Assembly (NCBI GenBank): GCA_041399065.1
Contig: JAWKTN010000002.1
Location: forward strand, 496,001 to 560,000
Source: JAGQPD01 sp020426865
Lineage (GTDB): Bacteria; Planctomycetota; Planctomycetia; Pirellulales; Pirellulaceae
DNA: 64,000 nucleotides
Direction: 5' to 3'
Shown: one piece after another, positions 24,701 to 27,474 of the stretch
How positions within the stretch are numbered: the first letter of the stretch is position 1
Layout of the letters: every line of letters begins with the position of its first letter
The notes under the pieces: model-generated
What the model saw: only the letters and a program-made list of their open reading frames with translations
Databases searched by the model: none
Told to the model about the DNA's origin: nothing
Made by a program: the position numbers and the translations under genes

Positions 24701-26740
24701 GGAAGCGATGAACTGATCCTGACCGATGGCGTCCTCGACTTTGCAACGCAATCGAGCTATACCGTCATCGTCCGCGTTACCGATAGCGGTGGTCTGACGC
24801 ACGACGAAACAATCACCGTCAACGTCAACGACATCAACGAAACACCCACCGCGATCAACCCCACGACGTTCGCCGTCAACGAAAACACCGATACGACCGC
24901 TGGATTCAGCGTTGGCACATTGGTTACCACCGATCCGGACACCGGCGACACGTTTGCCTACACCATCGTGGGTGGAGCGGACCAAGCCAGATTCTCGATC
25001 GGTGGTGCCAGCAGCGATGAGCTGATCCTGACCGATGGCGTCCTCGACTTTGAAACGCAATCGAGCTATACCGTCATCGTCCGCGTCACGGATAGCGGTG
25101 GTCTGACGCATGACGAAACAATCACGGTCAACGTCAACGACATCAACGAAACACCCACCGCTATCAACCCCACGACATTTGCGGTCAACGAGAACACCGA
25201 TACCACCGCTGGATTCAGCGTCGGCACGTTGGTCACAACCGATCCCGATACCGGCGACACGTTTGCTTATACGATTGTCGGAGGAGCGGACCAGGCAAGA
25301 TTCTCGATCGGTGGTGCCAGCAGCGATGAGCTGATCCTAACCGACGGCGTCCTCGACTTTGAAACGCAATCGAGCTATACCGTCATCGTCCGCGTTACCG
25401 ATAGCGGTGGTCTGACGCACGACGAGACGATCATAGTATTCGTCAATAACGTGAACGAAGCGCCCACCGCGATATCTCCGGCGGTGGTCGACATTATGGA
25501 AGGGACCGACACTACCGGCGGCGTGTCGCTGTCGTCCCTCACGACGACGGATCCCGACACGGGCGACACGTTCACTTACACGATTCTCCCGGGTGGAGAT
25601 GGAACATCGTTTGTAATCGGTGGAGCTACCAACGATCACCTTGTGTTTGACGATGGACTGGTTCTGATATCGCGGCGATCGGTGTACACAGTCAGCGTGC
25701 GAGTCACTGACAGCGGCGGGAACTGGCTGGATACCGTCATTGCCGTGAACGTGGTCGACGGCAACTTGCCGCCCGTGGGCGAACCGGACGTCTATCAAAT
25801 GACGTCCTTACTGCCTCTGTCGGTAGGTGGTCTGGGAGTTATGAGCAATGACTGGGATCTGGATGCAGATTCGCTAAGTGCTGTGCTTGTCACACCGCCC
25901 AGCATTGGCGCATTGCAGTTTTCGTCGGACGGCACGTTCACATATCAAGCGCCACCGATATTCAGCGGAACGATTACCTTCAGCTACGCCGTGACCGATG
26001 GCACGGTCGTTACCAACCCCATTTCCGTGACGATCCATGTCCAGGGACCGACGATTTCATTGCCACCCACACTGAGCGACCCGACGACTCCCGACGACCC
26101 AACGACCCCAGATAGTCCAACAACCCCAGGTTCAGAGAACACGTCACCGACCGACGAAACGCTGCCAATTCCGGTGGTCATTGTACCGGGCACAATACCC
26201 GAGTCCCCGCCGGGAACTTCCGTGGTGAGCGTCGCACCACGCGTGTCCGTAGGCACCACAGCCGACTCGCCGATGAATGCCTTTCTGCCACCAACGGTCG
26301 TCGTTGATGACATGGATCCCGAGCTGCCGAAGCCTAACATCGAAATGCGGGAAAGCAGCATGCTAATCGCGGAGTTGCCCCAATCTCCCGTCCAACATCA
26401 GATCGTGACTCTCGCATCCGGAATCCTGAACGTAGACTTCAACTTCGATCCAGGGCAACTTTGGACGCAGCTTGACGACCTCACGCACGACCTGAGCGAC
26501 GACGCGTTTCAAATGCGGCTCGTCACCGGGTCGGCAATTCTCGTCGCCGGATCATTGTCGTTGGCCTTCGTCGCTTGGACTGCTCGTACCAGCTATCTAC
26601 TGGCGATTGCGTCCTCATCTCTTCCCGCCTGGGCGAGAATTGACCCAATTCCAGTGTTGAGCCATCGCGGGATCTTAAACAAGCAGAAACTGAGCCGCCA
26701 GGACGTCAACGACAAGTCACTGGTGGAATTGGTCGTTTGA
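3755..26740 (+). CDS. Giant multidomain cadherin-repeat surface protein
   Basis: One uninterrupted 7,661-residue frame. Approximate order: LEPR-XLL-like N-terminal motif LEDRTLFSA (37-45); DUF4347 (108-271); propeller-like VVWxD repeats (277-655); right-handed beta-helix opened by SLREAI (660-1350). Next come LamG, C-type lectin and cadherin (1480-1970), then LamG, DUF642-like, C-type lectin and cadherin (1979-2615). Seven FG-GAP repeats (2619-2972), cadherin-like and Ig-like domains (2972-3690), two PKD-like domains (3690-3870) and NHL-type repeats (3880-4139) follow. About 30 near-identical 103-residue cadherin units (4146-7235) and one divergent unit come next. The end has an Ig-like domain, a Pro/Thr-rich linker and a membrane helix (about 7593-7615) with tail SLPAWARIDPIPVL. 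Acidic DPDTGD and DxNDxxE motifs suggest calcium-stiffened rods. It is probably a secreted or surface-anchored adhesin; the ligand is unknown. The start at 3755 has no strong ribosome site. Confidence 0.9.
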   Translation: MAMHPKATRTGSLWTWVHDLFHDDRPPRRDGVDVTTLEDRTLFSAVPIDIMAMGGDAMMEHDGANASLSCTTEVCVPVSSDVSVAYDTTGDTGSNTAPSIDSVSRELLVIDSRLDDLDRLLAGLENDGSLDILMLDGERDGIAQITATLANHAGRYDAIHIVSHGTTGTVQLGSVTLDADQLTRQSEQLSRWADHLSEDADILFYGCDVASNDEGALLLSTIGELTKSDIAGSTDLTGDADVGGDWVLEFAFGSVEHASLFSHATTDWHSLLDMTAVGGETLVNGSTSSNQYTTPYGGGNVAMNGSGQYVVVWDDYRSGNADTYAKVYNADGSVHTAEFRVHAANTSNQDWSNVSMANNGNFAITWSDNRSGSYETYMRLFDIDGNALIGETVVSTQLGVDDAHAVDSATDGSYVVVWQNASSNSGDIFYQRYNSSGVAQGGNVRVNTTTANIQNHPDVAVNDDGSFVVTWMSTGQDGSGYGMYAQRYNASGVAQGSEFRINQTTANDQWYGTVDSDSSGNFVVTWMSNLQDGSGEGIFARRYNASGTALGNEFQVNTYASGDQGSPHVDMNAAGDFIITWHDANGKDDSGFGVYAQQFDSAGTRIGGEVHVSTTTSLDQQRPTVAFSNSSAVVVWQGDGTGDTQGVFTQRYSTTNYSTLTVDTASDTLDGTTTSIAALLENKGADGKISLREAIMATNASTNGTGGADRILFNIGTGTQTISLSLGSVLPSILQPLMLDAWTQPGFGGTPNIIIDANGVAGDGFQLTSTADGSTIRGFVLRDFAGDGIQIDSGSTGNTIEGNYIGSYGAAGVDLGATEQNTGHGINVLGSGNTIGGTTAQSRNVIGGNQLSGIEVNGASAATNVIVGNYIGMDAAGTGTVANNDGITVGSTSGTMIGNGTAAGRNVISGNANHGIYLSDGDNTTIQGNYIGTDASGTADADGTTAQEGTRSGVVVSGGSTNVLVGGTAAGQGNLISGNNWYGIEFWDATTTNGYVYGNLIGTDVTGLLDLGNSIGGVTSWGAGSGIVIGGSTSAHRNVISGNDWVGVSIGSGAAPATVQGNYIGLGIDGSTVVGNQAGIQVFGASANSLIGTNADGSNDAGERNVISGNTWAGIVINDAGTSGTQVYGNYIGTDSTGLLDRGNNGVGIYIDSGATGTRIGNTNVATRNVISGNDGDAITIDGEATDGTFIQNNYIGLAANGTTILGNSGNGIAITGGADNTTIGGIGVGNVIVGCAFNGINIDGASSGTVVYGNYIGINAAGTVVAGNMFHGIQLINGVSNTTIGGTTAGQGNTITANGVSGTYTNGINLWATGTGNSMAGNSIYENVGIGIDLDGSGVTANDNLDPDTGSNNLQNFPVLTSSTVNGTGTTVTVSGSINTLASLTGVVLHFYATPSTGDPNRRDGKKYLGSTSVNTNASGNATFTSLAITGYSGTVAAGDVITATATYSNNTSEFSQGSVATLSTGNSVPSDIDAVSTTGGGLAINADGGNDTILLADNGGAVFGGLTKMTIETQLSFTNGSADMTLLSYASGSVNVGNDVNMRLYGDGTLRFYINGTYVSANTFDYSSLADGNQHAISITWDNTAGNWQVFVDGALRDSGSGLKVGATVGASGTLAFGNDQDREGNSYDPNQKFSGTLYDVRVFNDVRSAAEIAASYQSTLPYTESGMVANWTFDELSSAGVVTDDVGGNNLTVNHLTGTGFVASDPSLTLRVTENALDGTVVGSVSGIDIDREAKITQLLAADPNLRYSAETGKFYKLVSTYSTWATASNNAIGTSLNSVAGELLTITSAAEQELAFGFAQTLGDKIWLGLSDSDVEGQWRLYSAGVVGEQIWQGTNTGYRVDGSYTNWGSSEPNDFGGDEDFAQLQETDGKWRDSSSAVTSRYVIQWDADTVLDATNALTYSIQSQTVAGAFAINSDTGEITVADGSLLDYETNATHSISVRVSDGTATYDEAFTISLNNITESSNNAPTDLSSGIELNTDGGNDAYLIAGNGGTVLGGLTSLTLEIQFATNDTTSFTPLFSYASPSNDNEFAFVFAGTDAYLYIADNDIQLNGIDYTTLRDGTLQHLAITWDNTNGDWAVYSNGELIEQGTGHEIGNTIEAGGELVFGNEQDSLGGTFQSNEAFQGALYDIRIWNEVRSEADISLNYQQRFDGGSLPSGLVANWQMDGFNGSNQVVDVVSGNNLSIGHATGTGFTSSTPIGDLHIAENSAGGTSVGYVVPTDPDLSNDIVSDGGFLKGDTGAWTDYTQGQTVGDWTVEVGQVSHTSQYESPLGGVGMELQRVDGNFPSAITQTLTTEVGRQYQLIFNMTGNFTGGDPVKHLVASAGGESQHFTVTNTATSGHVYEQRSMTFTADSTSTVLRFAAGADDGWAAVISDVRVIDIPAAVTTILNSDSTLSYDAATGKFYRTSTAITSWAVAHSTAQSSLLNGVAGNLVSIRSEYENDLVQRMAVDKGVNVWIGASDQTTEGEFYWQDSSGDDVLFWTGGSSGSALGYTNWEPTSPQNPGTGEDIVVLYSSNGKWYNFGEGVSRYSVMEWDASEVLSNFTFSLTDDAGGRFAIDGSTGEITVADGSQLDYETATSHNVTVQVTDATGNTYSEVMTIVVTDVDDTNDAPTFSVAGAGGFGGANLIASDGSAAAGVAAGDFDGDGDLDVVAGNQNTDAITWYESDGSGKFIASHTVSLAVDGPLSVYVSDIDGDGDLDILSASTTDNQIAWFENDGTGSFTTHSVSTTISGATGVAATDLDGDGDVDLLASGSSAGALYWFENDGSENFTTHLLAGGTLAPRMIAFADVDQDGHLDVLTASYGDDTIAWYENDGSQNFTEHTVTTTADGARYVQAIDLDQDGDIDLVGSSGLNNEVFWFENDGSENFTKHLLSSAYGDVWALQVSDLDLDGDLDIAFADFGNTSDVVWLENDGSQSFSVNTIATGVGNPDAIALSDLDNDGDLDVLTTSWSGGDVNWYENFARQTSLDGNPTFVEDGAAVVLDANVEIFDQELSGVDNFDGATLTLARNGGANSDDALAFDGTTVTTSGANVLISGLTVGTYTFTGGELTISFGANATNARVNTVMQNIVYWNSSDAPPASVQIDWTFDDGGDSVITQGSPGALSVTGSTTVNITATNDDPVLTLGPGGGTYNEGGTGTFVDVSGTLTDADGLDFDGGTIVTSISANGEADDRLIVRHEGTGGGQVNVVGSTIQIDGIQIATISGGVGVGDDLVVTFDADADATDVQKVVTRIAFMSVSENPSTLQRTISMHVTDGDGGTSTTDSRVMDVIAYNDDPTNAGSLPTDISVTEDVSSNVDLSAINLSDVDHNGGNLTLRLSTDAGGEITAAAMTGIAIGTNGTDFVTLTGTLADLNGYLDSPSNLTYLHPTANLNGDNADIIYVSVSDNGNTGIGGGSNISLGTVYVDITAVNDAPMLDNGDFLTLTTITEDQTNNSGNTIAQILASGGGDPITDADAGALEGIAVTAVTGSNGTWQFDTGSGWTDVGTVSSTSALLLRATDSLRFVPNGILGDTATVLFQAWDQTSGTAGTKVDSSISDGSTAFSSQVEVAVVSVTSVNDAPSGADNTIVINEDTSYTFAAADFGFSDVDGNSFNRVWIMTLPGAGQLKYNGSTFAANNWILKSDIDLGLLTFEPAADANGTSYASFDFQVQDSGGTANGGVNRDPTSNTITFDVTAQNDDPTADHGGPYTINEGDSLSLDASSSADIDGDTLVYRWDLDNDGFYDELVTGVAAPSLTWATLSGLGLDDDGSYTIGLQVDDGNGGVVNTSTTLTIINVAPTLTASGAATAAGGATYTLTLTDTDPGNDSISSWTVNWGDGSIDTYAGDPASVTHVYSNSLSGFTLNISVSAIDEDGQYFEANMLAPAYSGSYVAEYDGYDGTYLGTFAPSSDGISGHANITIGPNGNYYVSGHGSGNVVEYLPDGTLVGTFVNAGSGGLSGAGGLAFGADGNLYVASANTNQVLRYDGSTGAFIDAFVPNTTPGLSFPLGLAFGPNGDLYVASRGSAGILKFDGATGAHDTSFIVGSIGGTEDIAFGPDGNIYAADLYGGVLKFDATTGTSLGTFVSIGSGGLTSAAGIEFGPDGSLYVADQDADVVRRYDGTTGAYIDDYATGTVDGPAYMAFTPDHRVTISHTNQNPTAITPTTVAINENTDTTAGFSLGTLVTTDPDSGDTFAYTIVGGADQAKFSIGGAGSDELVLTDGVLDFETQSSYTVIVRVTDSGGLTHDETITVNVNDINETPTAINPTTFAVNENTDTTAGFSVGTLVTTDPDTGDAFAYSIVGGADQAKFSIGGAGSDELVLTDGILDFETQSSYTVTIRVTDSGGLTHDESITVNVNDINETPTAINPTTFAVNENTDTTAGFSVGTLVTTDPDTGDTFTYTIVGGADQAKFSIGGAGSDELILTDGVLDFETQASFTVTVRATDSGGLTHDETITVNINDINETPTAINPTSFAVDENTDTTAGLSVGTLVTTDPDTGDTFAYTIVGGADQAKFSIGGAGSDELILTDGVLDFETQSSYTVIVRVTDSGGLTHDETITVNVNDVNETPTAINPTTFAVNENTDTTAGFSVGTLVTTDPDTGDTFAYTIVGGADQARFSIGGAGSDELILTDGVLDFETQSSYTVIVRVTDSGGLTHDETITVNVNDINETPTAINPTTFAVNENTDTTTGFSVGTLVTTDPDTGDTFAYAIVGGADQARFSIGGASSDELILTDGVLNFETQSSYTVIVRVTDSGGLTHDETITVNVNDINETPTAINPTTFAVDENTDTTAGFSVGTLITTDPDTGDTFAYTIVGGADQAKFSIGGAGSDELILTDGVLDFDTQSSYTVIVRVTDSGGLTHDETITVNVNDINETPTAINPTTFAVNENTDTTAGFSVGTLLTTDPDTGDTFAYTIVGGADQAKFSIGGAGSDELILTDGVLDFETQSSYTVIVRVTDSGGLTHDETIAVNVNDINETPTAINPTTFAVNENTDTTAGFSVGTLVTTDPDTGDTFAYTIVGGADQARFSIGGAGSDELVLTDGVLDFETRASYTVTVRVTDSGGLTHDETITVNVNDINETPTAINPTTFAVNENTDTTAGFSVGTLVTTDPDTGDTFAYTIVGGADQARFSIGGAGSDELILTDGVLDFETQASYTVTVRVTDSGGLTHDETITVNVNDVNETPTAINPTTFAVDENTDTTAGFSVGTLVTTDPDTGDTFAYTIVGGADQARFSIGGAGSDELVLTDGVLDFETQSSYTVIVRVTDSGGLTHDETITVNVNDVNETPTAINPTTFAVDENTDTTAGFSVGTLVTTDPDTGDTFAYTIVGGADQARFSIGGAGSDELILTDGVLDFETQSSYNVTVRVTDSGGLTHDETITVNVNDINETPTAINPTTFAVNENTDTTAGFSVGTLVTTDPDTGDTFTYTIVGGADQAKFSIGGAGSDELILTDGVLDFETQASFTVTVRATDSGGLTHDETITVNINDINETPTAINPTSFAVDENTDTTAGLSVGTLVTTDPDTGDTFAYTIVGGADQAKFSIGGAGSDELILTDGVLDFETQSSYTVIVRVTDSGGLTHDETITVNVNDVNETPTAINPTTFAVNENTDTTAGFSVGTLVTSDPDTSDTFAYTIAGGADQAKFSIGGAGSDELILTDGVLDFETQSSYTVIVRVTDSGGLTHDETITVNVNDINETPTAINPTTFAVNENTDTTAGFSVGTLVTTDPDTGDTFAYTIVGGADQARFSIGGASSDELILTDGVLDFETQSSYTVIVRVTDSGGLTHDETITVNVNDINETPTAINPTTFAVNENTDTTAGFSVGTLVTTDPDTGDTFAYAIVGGADQAKFSIGGAGSDELILTDGVLDFDTQSSYTVIVRVTDSGGLTHDETITVNVNDINETPTAINPTTFAVNENTDTTAGFSVGTLLTTDPDTGDTFAYTIVGGADQAKFSIGGAGSDELILTDGVLDFETQSSYTVIVRVTDSGGLTHDETIAVNVNDINETPTAINPTTFAVNENTDTTAGFSVGTLVTTDPDTGDTFAYTIVGGADQARFSIGGAGSDELVLTDGVLDFETRASYTVTVRVTDSGGLTHDETITVNVNDINETPTAINPTTFAVNENTDTTAGFSVGTLLTTDPDTGDTFAYTIVGGADQAKFSIGGAGSDELILTDGVLDFETQSSYTVIVRVTDSGGLTHDETITVNVNDINETPTAINPTTFAVNENTDTTAGFSVGTLVTTDPDTGDTFAYTIVGGADQARFSIGGAGSDELVLTDGVLDFETRASYTVTVRVTDSGGLTHDETITVNVNDINETPTAINPTTFAVNENTDTTAGFSVGTLVTTDPDTGDTFAYTIVGGADQARFSIGGAGSDELILTDGVLDFETQASYTVTVRVTDSGGLTHDETITVNVNDVNETPTAINPTTFAVDENTDTTAGFSVGTLVTTDPDTGDTFAYTIVGGADQARFSIGGAGSDELVLTDGVLDFETQASYTVTVRVTDSGGLTHDETITVNVNDVNETPTAINPTTFAVNENTDTTAGFSVGTLVTTDPDTGDTFAYTIVGGADQARFSIGGAGSDELILTDGVLDFETQASYTVTVRVTDSGGLTHDETITVNVNDVNETPTAINPTTFAVDENTDTTAGFSVGTLVTTDPDTGDTFAYTIVGGADQARFSIGGAGSDELVLTDGVLDFETQASYTVTVRVTDSGGLTHDETITVNVNDVNETPTAINPTTFAVDENTDTTAGFSVGTLVTTDPDTGDTFAYTIVGGADQARFSIGGAGSDELILTDGVLDFETQASFTVTVRATDSGGLTHDETITVNINDINETPTAINPTSFAVDENTDTTAGLSVGTLVTTDPDTGDTFAYTIVGGADQAKFSIGGAGSDELILTDGVLDFETQSSYTVIVRVTDSGGLTHDETITVNVNDVNETPTAINPTTFAVNENTDTTAGFSVGTLVTTDPDTGDTFAYTIVGGADQARFSIGGAGSDELILTDGVLDFATQSSYTVIVRVTDSGGLTHDETITVNVNDINETPTAINPTTFAVNENTDTTAGFSVGTLVTTDPDTGDTFAYTIVGGADQARFSIGGASSDELILTDGVLDFETQSSYTVIVRVTDSGGLTHDETITVNVNDINETPTAINPTTFAVNENTDTTAGFSVGTLVTTDPDTGDTFAYTIVGGADQARFSIGGASSDELILTDGVLDFETQSSYTVIVRVTDSGGLTHDETIIVFVNNVNEAPTAISPAVVDIMEGTDTTGGVSLSSLTTTDPDTGDTFTYTILPGGDGTSFVIGGATNDHLVFDDGLVLISRRSVYTVSVRVTDSGGNWLDTVIAVNVVDGNLPPVGEPDVYQMTSLLPLSVGGLGVMSNDWDLDADSLSAVLVTPPSIGALQFSSDGTFTYQAPPIFSGTITFSYAVTDGTVVTNPISVTIHVQGPTISLPPTLSDPTTPDDPTTPDSPTTPGSENTSPTDETLPIPVVIVPGTIPESPPGTSVVSVAPRVSVGTTADSPMNAFLPPTVVVDDMDPELPKPNIEMRESSMLIAELPQSPVQHQIVTLASGILNVDFNFDPGQLWTQLDDLTHDLSDDAFQMRLVTGSAILVAGSLSLAFVAWTARTSYLLAIASSSLPAWARIDPIPVLSHRGILNKQKLSRQDVNDKSLVELVV
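16191..25460 (+). repeat. Tandem array of about 30 cadherin-encoding units of 309 bp
   Basis: Thirty units of 309 bp (103 codons) follow each other in frame, each opening near a TPTAINPTTFAVNENTDTT-type segment. A degenerate 31st unit follows at 25461-25770. Variants repeat in blocks: units 3-9 match units 13-19 at a shift of 3,090 bp (10 units), and units 4-6 match 14-16 and 27-29. A two-unit (618-bp) pair is amplified in units 18-25. Diagnostic variants include SFTVTVRATD with VNIND (units 3, 13, 26), TSFAVDENTDTTAGLS (4, 14, 27), GGASSDE (6, 16, 29, 30), VLDFDTQ (7, 17) and FETRASYTV (9, 19, 21). This pattern indicates repeated unequal exchange. Confidence 0.93.
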
Positions 26741-27032
26741 CTTCTGTGCGGAAACTGTCGACTTTGTCGATTGTGTCGGGAGCAGTGTTTGCACGACGCA
26801 TTTTGAGCATCCTGATAACGCGGGCACAAACGTCAATTCCCTAGTACCGGTAAGAATCGGTGCCGCCGCAACGTACCGCGCGCCACGATTTGCCCTTTCA
26901 TTCCGCTTTGTCAGTCTTTGCAGGCTATCTTTGCTATATCGCCAAAGTCTATGTACTAAGCATAGTCCCATGAATGGGGCATAAATTCATGGCGTGGCGA
27001 GGGCAATTAGAACACCACTGGGGGTACGTACG
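26741..27032 (+). promoter_or_regulatory. 292-bp gap upstream of the PilZ gene with dyads near the start
   Basis: No gene is seen here. Close to the PilZ start there is CTATG/CATAG (26949-26953 and 26961-26965, loop 7). Next to it CCCAT/ATGGG (26967-26971 and 26974-26978) overlaps ATGAAT/ATTCAT (26970-26975 and 26985-26990). The last two dyads share bases and cannot both form. They could be an operator or an RNA element in the leader. No clear terminator for the giant gene was found, and no convincing -35/-10 pair can be assigned. Confidence 0.35.
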
Positions 27033-27425
27033 ATGTCCGACTCGAACGCGGTGCGACTCGAGCAGTCACCAGACTCGATTGTATTTCAAATTGAGCAAAT
27101 CATTTCCAAATACCGGCCGGTTGGACTTCCCGAGCGGCGGCAACACGACCGGGAACTGCTTTCGATTCCGGTCATGGTCCAACCGCTGGATGACGAACTG
27201 GTCCCGTGCGGCCCGATCTTTCCCGCCGTCACGCGAGACATTTGCGGTGGTGGCATGGGAATCATGTCCACGCACGCGATTGAATCCAGTTACGTTGCCT
27301 TAGAGATTCGCGTCGACGATGGGCTGCTACAGCTCGTAGGTCGAGTGCAGCATTCAACGCCCCTTGGCATTCTTTATTTGACAGGAGTACGTTTCGTAAT
27401 CAATTGGGACGTTGCCTATAACTAA
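27033..27425 (+). CDS. PilZ domain protein (c-di-GMP receptor)
   Basis: A 130-residue cytoplasmic protein consisting mainly of a PilZ domain. The c-di-GMP-binding RxxxR is at Arg36-Arg40 (ERRQHDR). The second motif, normally D/NxSxxG, is at Asp69-Gly74 as DICGGG, with Cys in place of Ser. PilZ proteins change partner activity when they bind c-di-GMP. The ATG at 27033 is chosen over an in-frame GTG at 26994 because the homologous part begins later and a G-run lies eight bases upstream. The next gene starts 49 bases after the stop and encodes a GGDEF/HD-GYP-like protein, so the two probably form a signalling pair. The partner is not identified. Confidence 0.8.
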   Translation: MSDSNAVRLEQSPDSIVFQIEQIISKYRPVGLPERRQHDRELLSIPVMVQPLDDELVPCGPIFPAVTRDICGGGMGIMSTHAIESSYVALEIRVDDGLLQLVGRVQHSTPLGILYLTGVRFVINWDVAYN

Positions 27426-27474
27426 CTGGCCTCAAGCAACGGATCATTCAATTGCCCTAACGAGACCGTCGACG

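Noticed and set aside
16191..25460. CRISPR-like or transposon-like tandem repetition
   Set aside because: Units are 309 bp, coding, in frame and without spacers, terminal inverted repeats or a transposase; they encode cadherin domains.
26530..26740. PEP-CTERM sorting signal at the end of the giant protein
   Set aside because: There is no PEP motif before the helix and no terminal basic cluster; the tail is of a different type.
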